From: Neopestalotiopsis rosae
Lineage: Eukaryota; Ascomycota; Sordariomycetes; Amphisphaeriales; Sporocadaceae
Assembly (NCBI GenBank): GCA_023078685.1
Contig: JALGAS010000006.1
Span: 186,001 to 250,000, forward strand
Direction: 5' to 3'
DNA: 64,000 nt
A program made the position numbers and the translations under genes. Shown piece after piece: positions 32,904 through 43,403 of the stretch. Within the stretch, counting starts at the first letter, position 1. Each line of letters starts with the position of its first letter. The notes under the pieces were generated by a model. It was not told the DNA's origin, did no database searches, and saw nothing but the letters and a program-made list of their open reading frames with translations.

Positions 32904-35521
32904 ATGGACGACGACTACGATTCGGGTGACGAACTCTTTGATGGGGTCGACGCTGATCAGCTCGCAAGTCCGCAGAAGAGGGCACGCGAAGCACCTAGTG
33001 ACGACGAGCAGGAGCAGCAGAAGCAGGCGAAACGCGTCAAAGCCACCAGCTCGGGTACAGGAAATGGCGAATACCTGGATCTTGCCCGCTCTATTCTTCA
33101 TAACAAATTCGGGCACGACAACTTTCGTCACGAACAAGAGAAAGCCATCAATGCTATCCTCAATGGTCATAATGCTTTGACAATATTTCCGACGGGCGGT
33201 GGCAAGTCGCTCTGCTATCAGGTTAGTCACGAGTGGTCCGATCAGAAGGCCCCAATCTGACCAAGGCCAAAGATCCCTGCAATAGCATTCGAGGAGATGG
33301 ACAAGCAAAGCGACGTTGAGAGAGACTTTGGATCTGGCATAACCATTGTGGTCTCACCCTTGATCGCCCTCATGAAGGATCAGACGGATGTGCTCAAGGC
33401 CAAGGGCATCGCCGCCGAGTGCTCTGACTCAACGAAAACCTTTGACGAACACCAGCAGATACAACGTGATATCCATTCAGGTCGGCTGCGTCTTCTCTAC
33501 TGCTCACCAGAGAAACTCAACAACGAGGCCTTTGTGGCCAGCATGAAGCATGTTGCTGGAGGAATTCGACTTATTGCCGTAGACGAAGCCCACTGTATCT
33601 CTGAATGGGGCGCGTCTTTCCGCCCAGAGTATTTGAAAGTAGCACGATTTGCAAAGGAAATCAAAGCCGAGAGGGTTATTTGCCTGACTGCAACTGCAAC
33701 GCCTCGAGTCGTAGACGACATCTGCGAGGCTTTTGAGATTGAGAAGCCTTTTGTCTTCCGCACCTCTCCTTACCGGCCCAATCTTCAACTGCTTGCAGAA
33801 AGCACCCTTACCAAGCAGGTCAGTATCTGTGACTCGGAAGCCTCAGCACTATATCTATCTCACCACATATAATGAGACACAAAGAGTAAGCCGCTAATCT
33901 TGGTGACTTTCACAGGACAAATACCCAAAGCTATTCCAGTTTCTCAAAGACCACCCTGGCCCTAGTTTGGTCTACGTGACACTGCAGAGACAAGCTGAAG
34001 AAATGGCTGACGACCTCGTCAAACAAGGGTTTGACGCTGAGGCGTTCCATGCTGGCAGTAAGCAATTCGCAAATATTGCTGTCAAAGTGCTACGAGAAGA
34101 CACTAACAATATGATTAATAGTGGATGCAAAGAAGAAAGCTTCTATACAGGAGCGCTTCATGAGTTCCAAGCTTCGTATTGTCGTTGCCACTATTGCATT
34201 CGGCATGGGGGTCGATAAATCTAATATCCGCAACATCGTCAATTGGGACCTCCCTTCCACGGTTGAGGAGTACAGTCAGCAGATTGGTCGCGCTGGTCGC
34301 GATGGTCTGCCCAGCACATGTCTGGTGTACATCTGCCCTGATGATTTCTACATTCGAGAGAACTTTGCACGCGGCGATCTTCCATCAAAGCCATCACTGA
34401 GAGCCGCGCTGGAGGACATTTTCACATCCGACGTCACTCATGACTATGAAGGCAAGGTCCTCAAATTGGGACACACAGAGCTGTCCAGAAAACACGACAT
34501 CAGAGCGAATACTCTTGGCGTGTTATTTGCTACGCTGGAACTTCGTTTCGGCCTGCTGAGAGCCATCACTCCGGAGTATACGTCGTGGAAATTCAAAGAC
34601 CTGGGTTCATTTGTTCCGATTTCTCGGCAAGATGGATCGCGCGCTGCCAAGGCTATCATCAACCACTCGACGAAAAAAGTCTCACTCTACCACTTTGATC
34701 CCAAAGCAGCTATAGCGGCCACAGGTATCCTCCGGGCGGACATAATGAATAAAATCAACGAATGGCAAAACAAAGGCGCCATCGAATCGATAGCTTCCGG
34801 TGTCGTGAATCAATATCGCATCTTGGACCAACTTCCGTCTGAGGATGCCGAATTCGATGCATTGACTGAGGAGCTTTACGCAGATATGCAGAACCGCGAA
34901 AAGGAAGCCCTCAATCGCATGAAGCAGGTTGCGGATCTAGTGACTGGAAGCCAGTGCTTTGCATTCGCTTTGGCGCAGCACTTCGGCATGACCCTTCCTT
35001 CGGGGAAGGATAATTGTGGCCATTGCACCTTCTGCCTGACAAAACAGCCCGTGGTACTGCCCTACAAGCCAACTCCACCTGTTGACTACGAGGGAATCAA
35101 GAAAGTACTTGCGGCTTGCGATGTACGTGATGACGCTCGCTTCTTGGCCCGAGTAGCATTCGGAATCAAGAGTCCAAGAGTTACATCGTTGAAATTGGGA
35201 AACAATCCCGCGTTTGGATCGCTTATTGAGCAGCCATTCGACGTAAGTATTGTACACAGAAGTTCTGCAAACCAAAAGCTGACATGTTGACTTCTGTAGT
35301 CCCTGCTCAAAGAGTTCGAAAACGCCTGCAAATCTGCACAGTATGGCGAGTTGCAAACGAGTTCCAGTCCGCCGGTTAAATCGGGTACCCAGAAGACGGC
35401 CAAGTCGTCCCAAAGTTCTTCCTCATATTCCTCATCTAAAGCATATCGAGGCAATAGTTACACTTCCCGCGGATCATACGGCAGCTCTCGCGGTTCCTAT
35501 AAGAGCTCATATAAACGCTAA
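32904..35521 (+). CDS. RecQ-family ATP-dependent DNA helicase
   Basis: Exons are 32904-33221, 33273-33818, 33916-34057, 34122-35242 and 35300-35521 (782 aa), all in phase. The N-terminus is acidic. Helicase motifs include FPTGGGKSLCYQ (Walker A, Lys101), TIVVSPLIALMKDQ, VDEAHCISEWG (DEAH at 210-213), CLTATATP, TIAFGMGVDKSNIR and QQIGRAGRDG. A RecQ C-terminal zinc segment with CGHCTFC is present; a winged-helix region probably lies between. The tail is Ser/Tyr/Arg/Gly-rich (repeats of SRGSY type). It would unwind DNA 3' to 5' in replication-fork or recombination repair in the nucleus. The aromatic-rich loop reads WGASFRPEY in place of the common WGHDFRP. Size fits a mid-length RecQ and it is shorter than the Sgs1/BLM type. 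Confidence 0.93.
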
Positions 35522-35709
35522 TAGGGTGAAGGGATTCATGGTGTAGTTTCATCAATGTACCATATTCGAAATGACCCATGTACACGAAAGAAATGTTTGG
35601 GATGGAAGTAGAAAATGTCAATTGCTATAGATTACGCATTCTCGCGTAGCATATTGTGCTACGTGTTCATATACAATGTTACAATTAATGATACAGGTTT
35701 TTGAAAAAT

Positions 35710-36065
35710 TTAGTTGCTCTTGTGCTTGTTACCGCCCAGTGCATTTTGTACAGAACCACCAATGCCACCCTCAGTGGTGAACTGCTTGCCGATCGCACCC
35801 TCCTTGTCGAATGGACCACCAATGCTTTGGGCCGCTCCGCCCAGCGCACCTTGCTCTATACGTTGGTCAGCAACATGAAAGTTGTAATGGAAATACCGTT
35901 CAGTCTAGTTAATAGCTTACCGGTGAACTGCTTTCCAATAGTTCCTTGAGCGTCAAAAGCCTTGGGCTTGTCCTCGCCGATGCCAGCCGTGGCAGGGGTC
36001 CTTGTTGCGGAGGCCATGCCGGTAGAGGTCTTGGAGCCAGTGTTGGAGCTGCCGTGGGAGGACAT
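35710..36065 (-). CDS. Small LEA-like stress protein with repeated GxIGKQF motifs
   Basis: Exons are 35921-36065 and 35710-35855 (96 aa), with an intron of 65 nt (GTAAGC...ACGTATAG). The protein is hydrophilic and Gly/Ala/Lys-rich, with two copies of a G-x-I-G-K-Q-F-T unit (in AQGTIGKQFT and EGAIGKQFT) and G-A-L-G-G or N-A-L-G-G segments. It lacks Cys and any signal peptide. This composition resembles small fungal LEA-like proteins expressed in conidia or under desiccation and heat. The role is inferred from composition only. It is convergent with the RecQ gene, whose stop lies about 190 nt away. Confidence 0.75.
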
Positions 36066-36705
36066 TTTGATCTGGTTTGTAATTTGATTAAGGGGAATGT
36101 GTGGGTTATAGATTTGAATGGTCTTGTGACAAGATTGAAGTTTTGTTATTGATGGTTTGACTGGTTGATGATAACTGGCGATTGCATTGTTCCATGAAGC
36201 TGTAATTATAGGCCGTCCTTTCTGCTGGCGTCTAATCTAGAAGCACGGGGGCCCCACATCGACTTGTGAGGTCATGATGCGCACATCGCGCTTGCACATG
36301 TCATTGAATAGCCGCTAATCTCTTTGTTTTCTTGCCGTCATAGTTTTCAGCCTCAAGCTTTCAAATTGCGATCTCTGAGCTTCCGTACTAGGGTAGTTAC
36401 CTACATTGTCTGCTGGATCGAACCTTTTCTTGTCGTTGTCCGTGTTTCGTATTCAAACCTCTGTCCCACAAACAAAGACGAATCATGCCAAGGATCATCA
36501 CTGCTCCATTCACCTCGATGTGGAGAATCTATCATATATGGGATATCAACTTGTCTAAAGATGGCGCAAAATCATGCAATCATTTACTTTACCCAGTACC
36601 CACATACTTACCAATTGAGGTCTCTGAGGCATCAATGACTTGCCTTGTCTACCTCTTGCACATATGGCAGCTTACCTTGATTCTTATGCTCTCAAGTCGT
36701 ACCCT
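36066..36705. other. Intergenic region upstream of the LEA-like gene
   Basis: It contains the promoter of the LEA-like gene and the 3' end of the amidoligase gene. Nothing else is supported. Confidence 0.45.
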
Positions 36706-38139
36706 CTAACCGATTGGCCAATCGGGTCTGGGCCGCATGGTCTGCCCGAGTCGTCTGTCAGAGTTACGTCGCAAGTATTCTCGCCATTCCGCTTGCTGTC
36801 CTGTCACTTTGGGGGTGGCACGGTGATCCGGGGTGAGAGTTTGCTGAAGATAGTCTGCCACGGCCGGTAAGTTGAAACGATCCCGAATCAAGGTGATCGG
36901 GTTGTATACCCTATTGTCGGGGAAGGCCTCCTTCATTTCAACAGAAGTAAAGAAAGCAGCCTTGTCGTCGTCAGTGGCTCGGCGTGCCCAGTCCACGATT
37001 CCGGCGCAGAGATTCGACCAGTGGATGGCCCACTCCGCGTTGAGACTGCCTGCGCCCTGACGGAACTCAATGGTCTTCTTGTGTTTCTCTACGACATTTG
37101 CAAAGTTGTACACGCCCGTACCGGAGGGGAACATAAGCGTCTTGACGACTGCATTGTCGTACGCCGCCATGAGCTCCATCATGGCCCTCATTACATCGAT
37201 CGCCGTACCATTTGCTATCGCATTATCGGGCGGGGGCCCCCCTCTCGAATCCGGGCGTTGTAAAGTACCATACACCATCTCTTTCGCCTGTTTTGCGCTG
37301 TAGCCCTTTGCAACGACTGCCTTCTCACGTGTGATCCTGTGATACATGTTATCCAACCGCCGATGGATTGGGTGTAATCCTTTGAAGTAGATATCAATGG
37401 CAAATAACGCACTCGCTACCCTCTTCAGGTCATCCTCGGGCCATACGTGGGGGCCATTGCCTACATGGACGTGAAGTCCTGTGGACTCGGGGGTGAGACA
37501 CAAGAACTGGTCCAACAGAATCGCAAGCGCCCGTCTGATCTCATTGTCGCTCTCGTCGTTGTTGGCCAGCAATACTGGAGTAGTGAGTTCAACGTCGGTG
37601 AGTTCAAACTCTGTTTGTGGCGGATCCCAAAGCTGCTCCCATTCCTCTTCCTTCATGTCAGTTGTGATACTGGAGTCGCACACTATACTCCAACGGAGAA
37701 ATCCTGGATGATCTGAGATGGCGGCACGGGGATGGTTAGCATCATCCCCATCGTCATCCTCGTCATCATACACGGTCCCATTGGGCTTGTTGACCTGGAG
37801 TCCGTGGGCCGTGAGGACGTCGTAGACGGCTCTCCGGACCACCGCGTCTGCTCCGGTCCAGGGTCCAACATCCCTGGGTATATGCCCGCGCGCAATCAAC
37901 ACGTAGCCGTCCTGGAGCGTGTACAGCAGCTTATCATCCTCCAGCTTCCTGCCTTCTGTGCCGTCCTCGCTGACATCAAAGCGCCACGGCACGGCAAACT
38001 CAAACTCGACGCCCTTTGTGAGGGGGTGAAATTCTCCCTTTTTTAATCCTGTTTTCGAATCTTTATCTTTGGAAGGCTTTGGGGGAGATTTGCTGCCGAC
38101 CCTGCCGGTGGCTTTGCTTACACTGGCCTTGGTAGCCAT
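36706..38139 (-). CDS. Putative amidoligase (ATP-dependent carboxylate-amine ligase fold)
   Basis: This is a single exon of 477 aa. After a Lys/Ser-rich N-terminus, the motif GVEFEF (43-48) opens the domain. STGLHVHVG (219-227) and TIEFRQGAGSLN (356-367) follow, the conserved Glu/His/Arg signatures of the putative amidoligase family related to glutamine synthetase and gamma-glutamylcysteine ligase folds. These residues would bind ATP and metal. The family joins a carboxylate to an amine. In bacteria many members act in peptide tagging or peptide-modification clusters. The fungal substrate is unknown. No signal peptide is present, so it should be cytosolic. It lies about 2.4 kb from a secreted repeat-peptide precursor, but no link between them is shown. 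Confidence 0.8.
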   Translation of the reverse strand: MATKASVSKATGRVGSKSPPKPSKDKDSKTGLKKGEFHPLTKGVEFEFAVPWRFDVSEDGTEGRKLEDDKLLYTLQDGYVLIARGHIPRDVGPWTGADAVVRRAVYDVLTAHGLQVNKPNGTVYDDEDDDGDDANHPRAAISDHPGFLRWSIVCDSSITTDMKEEEWEQLWDPPQTEFELTDVELTTPVLLANNDESDNEIRRALAILLDQFLCLTPESTGLHVHVGNGPHVWPEDDLKRVASALFAIDIYFKGLHPIHRRLDNMYHRITREKAVVAKGYSAKQAKEMVYGTLQRPDSRGGPPPDNAIANGTAIDVMRAMMELMAAYDNAVVKTLMFPSGTGVYNFANVVEKHKKTIEFRQGAGSLNAEWAIHWSNLCAGIVDWARRATDDDKAAFFTSVEMKEAFPDNRVYNPITLIRDRFNLPAVADYLQQTLTPDHRATPKVTGQQAEWREYLRRNSDRRLGQTMRPRPDWPIG

Positions 38140-38271
38140 GTCCGTTGCTTGTGCCCGCCGGGAAGCGCTGGCATGGAATTGGTTTGTCGTGGTAGCAATT
38201 GAACAAGTTAATAAGTCGTCTTACCTGTATTGTGTGAGTGGTTCTTCATCGATACATCCGTTTAGTTGAAG

Positions 38272-38280
38272 ATTTATATA
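38272..38280 (-). promoter_or_regulatory. TATA box of amidoligase gene
   Basis: TATATAAAT on the minus strand lies about 133 nt upstream of the ATG at 38139. Confidence 0.45.
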
Positions 38281-39389
38281 TGGGTTCATATTTGAACTTT
38301 CATTGTCCCCGACTCGAGAACAGCGAGTTTGTTATCAAGGAACAAGTCCATTGTTCTACAAAGGCGCTGTTATACATTGTCGACCATGTTCATGTGACCT
38401 GAAACTGGTGGCTTTTACACAATTTGTAAGAGCTAGGTTCATGATGCGATGCTTCCCTGATGGACTAATCAGACAACATTTTGATCCGGGTCTCAGAGGT
38501 GTATGCTCATGAATGTGTTGATCGATGCTATTCACTATATTCATCAGCCTCCCATGTTCTATTATATGAAGATACACAATATGAGCTTATATGATTTCTC
38601 AAAACATTTACATAACATGCTAGGACTTTGGTATCCTCGCATTGGAGTCGAAATGCGATTTGATACGCTCGGTATGACACTTCGTAATCTTTTCCTAGTT
38701 TGGAGGAGGTTCTCAAGGTAAGTGATAGTAGATCAATACGCGGTAGATTGATTTCACGACTTTCCCTTCCTTTGAAGTAAAAGCACAAAGAGAACACAAC
38801 CGTCAAGATCAAGCGCCTTTGTGTGTTTGCAGATTTCTTTGCTGCCCCTAAGCGCCGCGCCTTTGTTTAACCAATTTTCCATAGCGCGGAGAAAAGATGA
38901 TGTACAGAATCCAGATTATGGCCGGGCAGTACATTGTGGGGCTAGGATCGCTAGAAGTGCGAGCCAGCAGTGCGAGCCATCACAGCATTAAGCGCAATGG
39001 ATTGGTTGAGGAACACAATGCAATCACAGAGTAATCAAATCATACGCATGCTTGAACGAAATTGGAGAATAGTACGATTACAGTGTGAGTCATTGCTGAG
39101 CATCTAGATTCGATGCAATTATTCCAATTAAATTGAATATGAAGACGAGCATAAGCCACTGAATGTAAGCCCAACTGTATACTCTGCATCGAACCCTTGT
39201 AGAATGAACCTGGGCCCTGCATGATCAGTGGCTTTTACACAGTAGCAGAGTCATCGTAGTGGAGCAATCTTGCATCTGTGAGTCAGTTTGCCAACGCGAC
39301 CAGCCCATCTGGGCTTAACGCGCGATCCTTCAAGCAGCTATCGTGAGATCCAAAAGTACCCTCAATATTCGGCATCATATGATCAGGAC

Positions 39390-39396
39390 TATATAG
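39390..39396 (+). promoter_or_regulatory. TATA box of acetyltransferase gene
   Basis: TATATAG lies 184 nt upstream of the ATG at 39574. Confidence 0.35.
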
Positions 39397-39573
39397 TTTC
39401 TATGGAGTTGTTCGTCGCTCTACATTGCTGAGCTATACACAGAACAATAACAACTCAGTCAATCAACGGCAGTCTCAACTTGACCAATTGGAATAATATT
39501 CTCACCCACTGCACAACTCTGCGGCACATTATTAAATCATTTTCTTATTCACTGTACCATCTCAATACACATC

Positions 39574-40227
39574 ATGGCTTTCACCTTTCCACCCGAAACT
39601 TGGGAAATCAAGAGCCAGCGACTAGTCATTCGCGACCCCATCCCAGAAGATGCGCAAGCCGTAGTCGACCTGATGGGCAAAGTAGAGAACCTACCCATGG
39701 GCGAGACGAAGGCCATGGAAGGCCTCACCGTCGACACCATGATTGAGCGTTTCGAGCGGTGGAAGAAAATGTCCCTCAAGGGACAAAACGCCTTCCTGAC
39801 CGTGGCGCTGCGCGAGACCAACGAGGTCGTGGGCTGGATGGGCTTCAACTGCTTCCGCACGCGCGAGGAGTTTGAAGGGACGGTCGCCGAGCGCGACGAG
39901 CCCACGCCGGGCATCGAGGGCCGCTACCTCACCGACGTGGGCGTCAACGTCGACTACCGCCACCGCCGCCAGGGGTACGCGCTCGAGACGGTCTGCGCGG
40001 CGGTCGAGTACGCCTTTGCGACGGTTGGCTGTCGGGTGGTGCGGCTCGAGACGGCGCTCGTCAATGAGCGGTGGCGCGGGCTCATGGCCGCCTGCGGGCT
40101 GGCGCCGCTCGAGGAGCGGGCGCCTTCGAGCTTCAATGGCGAGGTTTGTTGTATCTACAAGGTTCACAAGGATGGCTGGCAGCAGGTCAAGGCCGATCTC
40201 AAGGATAAAGGGAAATGGTACGTGTAG
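39574..40227 (+). CDS. GNAT-family N-acetyltransferase
   Basis: This is a single exon of 217 aa. It has the RimJ/RimL-like layout: SQRLVIRDP near the start (strand 1), VVGWMGFNC as the central beta strand, and VDYRHRRQGYALETV (127-140), whose R-R-x-G-Y-A is the acetyl-CoA pyrophosphate-binding loop. The ETALVNERWRGLMAACGL segment fits the N-x(n)-G-L-x motif of the last helix. It would transfer acetyl groups from acetyl-CoA to an amine of a small molecule or protein N-terminus. The substrate is unknown. Cytosolic, with no signal peptide. The gene is strongly GC-rich from about 39840 onward compared with its flanks. Confidence 0.85.
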   Translation: MAFTFPPETWEIKSQRLVIRDPIPEDAQAVVDLMGKVENLPMGETKAMEGLTVDTMIERFERWKKMSLKGQNAFLTVALRETNEVVGWMGFNCFRTREEFEGTVAERDEPTPGIEGRYLTDVGVNVDYRHRRQGYALETVCAAVEYAFATVGCRVVRLETALVNERWRGLMAACGLAPLEERAPSSFNGEVCCIYKVHKDGWQQVKADLKDKGKWYV

Positions 40228-40552
40228 TTGCTACGTAAAAGCGCGTGACATTGAAGACGGCAATCGCCAGATATACGAATTTGTTTTGCAGAATAAAATT
40301 AAGCATCAAGAAAAATTGGATTTTGTTTATTGTGTGACAAGATTGTAGACGTGAAGGACCAAGGGCGAAGAAACAGTAGCGCATGAGTTTTCAAGTACAA
40401 TCTATTGATGACAAAAGTACAACATTTAGCCAAAAGTACAGTCGCAGCTTGCGCCGCCCATTCTCGTCTCTCTCCAGTATCTAGTTCAGTTGCCTGATTT
40501 GGGTCTATAATATGTTTACATGGTGACGGTTGTTGAAGAGAAAGCAGTTTGC
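40228..40552. other. Convergent 3' intergenic spacer
   Basis: It lies between the 3' ends of the acetyltransferase and the minus-strand peptide-precursor gene. It is AT-rich and no gene is supported. Confidence 0.45.
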
Positions 40553-41002
40553 TCAGCACCCGGGGCAAGCATCCGTGTCAAGAGTGTCTTTCTTCTCAAT
40601 CACTTCAGTGACTTCGTCTGTAATGTATATGCATTAGACATGGAATCTCGTCATGAATCATGGAATTTCTTACCGCAGCCCGGGCAGGTCTCCGGATCAA
40701 AGCCGCTCCTCTTGAGCTTTGTGTCAATGATCTCGCAGTTGTAACCACTGCGACCATCAGGGCAGACTCCATCAGAGCCGGTCCGCTTGACCTTTGTATC
40801 TATGATCTCGCAGTTGTAGCCACTTCTGCCGGCGGGGCAGACTTGGCCTGTTGGAAAGTTAGCAATGGCTTTTATAAAGAACACTACAAGTCTTACCGCG
40901 CGCGTTGAGAGCCACGGCCGAGTCAGCAACATTGGAGCGAGGAAGGGCAGCGGAAAGAGTCAGAGCAGAGCCGACGAGGACGAGAAAGAATGAAGACTTC
41001 AT
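40553..41002 (-). CDS. Secreted Kex2-processed repeat peptide precursor (two repeat types)
   Basis: Exons are 40897-41002, 40674-40847 and 40553-40617 (114 aa), all GT/AG and in phase. Residues 1 to about 19 form a signal peptide (MKSSFFLVLVGSALTLSAA). A short pro-region is followed by two near-identical 20-residue units, V-C-P-x-G-R-S-G-Y-N-C-E-I-I-D-T-K-x-K-R, at 38-57 and 63-82, each ending at a K-x-K-R site (54-57, 79-82). The third block has DPETCPGC (86-93) and DTDACPGC (107-114), separated by a KK at 102-103. Kex2-type cleavage would release two peptides with one internal disulfide (Cys39-Cys48 and Cys64-Cys73) and one or two CPGC-containing peptides. I do not recognise the family. The cleavage-site form is the same as in the four-module precursor at 12857. 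Confidence 0.85.
40674..40847 (-). repeat. Tandem CPxGRSGYNC peptide repeats in the middle exon
   Basis: Two units (residues 38-57 and 63-82) are identical except for A/D and V/L substitutions, while codons differ at several third positions (for example AGA versus CGC for the same Arg). Protein-level constraint after duplication is therefore likely. Both units lie in one exon, unlike the one-exon-per-module layout of the precursor at 12.9 kb. Confidence 0.85.
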
Positions 41003-41141
41003 GTTGATAGAGTTGGTTGTTGTTTCTCGGACGAGAGAGCTTGTAAGTGAATAGATATGAGTTGTGATTTAGCTTGGAAGTGCGGTTTGAATTGGAATTG
41101 TATTGGAACAAAGCAGTCTATTGTATGGGAAATTGAGGCCA

Positions 41142-41148
41142 TCTTATA
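41142..41148 (-). promoter_or_regulatory. TATA-like box of repeat peptide precursor
   Basis: TATAAGA on the minus strand lies 140 nt upstream of the ATG at 41002. Confidence 0.35.
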
Positions 41149-41544
41149 CCGTTTCCGAGTTCAATCAATTACACCCATATGGACTCTAGGCAATCAACAA
41201 ATCCAACTTCAATACGCGCATGTATCGTACGTCTAGACTGTGCCTCATTGAGGCGCTTCGGCTAGCGACTATAGCAACTCGTGTCCGAGGTTACATGTTA
41301 CAGGGGTCCACGATGTGCCCCCGTTTCCAGAATCCTGTACCACGCCCGCGGGTTCAATGCATGCATGCGACTGGGTAAGCAGGAAAGCCACGAGAAAACT
41401 TGGTGTTTCCAACCCAGTAAATTGTTGGTCAATGTGGGTAAGTGTGCCTGTCGGGGGCGGAAGGCGGAGCATCCAGGCGAGCAGGCTTGGGTGATAGGGC
41501 TGAGAACGTATGCAGGGCCAATTTTGGACATAACGTGGCCGTAA

Positions 41545-41560
41545 GCTGACTTAAGTCAGC
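41545..41560. promoter_or_regulatory. 16-bp perfect palindrome GCTGACTTAAGTCAGC
   Basis: This is an exact palindrome containing TGACT and AGTCA half-sites of the AP-1/Gcn4 (bZIP) type separated by two bases. It lies about 540 nt upstream of the minus-strand peptide-precursor ATG. Binding by a bZIP dimer is an inference. Confidence 0.4.
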
Positions 41561-42932
41561 CATTTCAGCCATTCCAAATAAGTCTTGACTCTTCTCGGTC
41601 AGAAAGCAGCAGTCGCCAAAAGGATTTTTCTACTCAGCTTATTCCTGAAACAGACATAAATCTAGAGGGAAATACACATTGCTAGTCCGTCCTCGGCATG
41701 CCGATGGGTCCAGCGTAACAGCGTACTTCGGCTGTGACCGAGCCGGGATCCCATCCCAGATACGCGTCTTACATGAACCAATCAGCGAGCGTTCCTGGGT
41801 GGTATTATTCGATCCTGGAGGATTACAATCAAATTCACTGCACAGGTTGACGATTCTCTTCTCGCTTAGGATTTTGTCTGCGCCGTAAGCTCTATTCTAG
41901 GATAATACTGTGAACCCGTGATCACACGATTATTTGTGGCTGGCCTCAAGAGTCACATAATCCAAGCAATCAAAGATTCCAATTCTCGAAGCATTCCACG
42001 TTCCATCAAGTATAGTAATATTGGGACAAAATCGGGTTCGCAATCGCGCCGGATTCTTAGGCGCGCATGTGCTTGATTCAAGGCAATTGACGCCGCTCTA
42101 GACTGACTTTCGTGTACTCGGTCTTGGGGTTCATCCCGACTCGTTCGGCATCGAGATCGGACCGATTCCTGTCGAGATGCTTGCCTTGAAGACGAAGTAT
42201 TTTCGATATCACCTATAGCCCTGTGACAATATTTCGGCTCTATACCCGGTGTCCACGGCGGTGATTCGTTTCTGCCTGGTCAACAGGATTCTTATCCACC
42301 AGGGTCCTATCCCTGCTCCATCCGCAGTCACTTTCAGGCATTCACCGAAGCAATGAACAATAATCATCTCATCGCACACGTTACATGAAACTGTGATTCA
42401 TGATGTACGCATGTTTTGAAACGCAGACATCTTTCAAGTCAATAAAGCAGATCTGAAGTTTGCTAAACCTTGAACATAGATGGCTGCTATATCACACCAA
42501 ACTCAATAGCAGTTAACCCAAACGTATTTTTGTTTGTATGCACGATGCCTGGATCCTGAATGCTACTGTGGACAAAGCAAGCAAAAAATATGTCAAGAGT
42601 AAACACACAAAGATCCTTCCAAGCAACTGATTTGTCATTTTTCAAAGATGCATGTGAGTATCCATGTTTGGGAACGAAGACAGACTTGAGTCATTTAGGC
42701 AATCCGGGTTGTTATCTTCCAGGGTCGCGGGTATAAGTACGATACATGAATTAGGATTTCTCTATTCAGTTTTCCTCATTGGACGGACATTGCTTCGCCA
42801 AATGAGGTTTAGCATCACTTTCAAGAACAATATACTCCTCACCTAAACACGACCAATATCAGATCATAGTAACAGGGTATCCACATTCCCACTCTCAAGT
42901 TCATCCTTCAAAAGGCCAAATATCCACCAATA

Positions 42933-43403
42933 ATGACTCAAATCACATCCAGAAGAAACAATTCGACGCCGTCAGGCGGCACCGCTCCTCCCCCGTCGTC
43001 GCCACAGTCAGTCTCCACACAGTAGCATAGCCGCTCCAGCTCTACCAACACCTCCAGCACCGCCGAAGCCTCGACCGACGACGGACGACTGCAGCACCAT
43101 CACATGTGTAGCCGACCCTATTATACTGCCAACGGTCCAGCCAACCCCTTGCTCCCTAGCTTTTCAGGCTCGAGGTTTCGTCCCGTAAAGTGGCAGGAAT
43201 CGTGGTCGCCAGCAGACGAACGCTCGGCCCCTGCAACAGCGTCCACCTCAACAGAAAGCGACAGCATCGCCGCCATGTCGGGTGACGAGGCTCTCCGGCG
43301 ACCGGGGATCCGTCCCGAGGACTGTGGTGGGCAGCACCGCAATGGCAAGGATAATGCAGAAACAAGGGATTCAGCCCCCGCGCCGCCGAGAGAGAAGGAG
43401 TGA
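42933..43403 (+). pseudogene. Small Ser/Pro-rich ORF broken by a TAG codon
   Basis: From the ATG at 42933 one frame runs to a TGA at 43403 (156 sense codons), interrupted only by TAG at 43023-43025 (codon 31). Composition is continuous on both sides: Ser/Thr/Pro-rich before the stop (STPSGGTAPPPSSPQS) and after it (HSRSSSTNTSSTAEASTDDG). A segment SGSRFRPVKWQESWSP then looks structured. Re-initiation at an ATG at 43104 would give a 99-residue product. I do not recognise the family. Either a nonsense mutation or a sequencing error, or the real protein starts at 43104. Confidence 0.45.

Larger units (their letters stand above)
38140..39573. other. Divergent intergenic region between amidoligase and acetyltransferase
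   Basis: It holds both promoters, with TATA boxes on each strand near the two starts. No gene is supported in the middle. Confidence 0.45.
41003..42932. other. Intergenic region, 1.9 kb
   Basis: It contains the promoter of the minus-strand peptide precursor (TATAAGA box, palindrome at 41545). The remainder has no ORF with support and no repeat that I can see. Confidence 0.45.
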
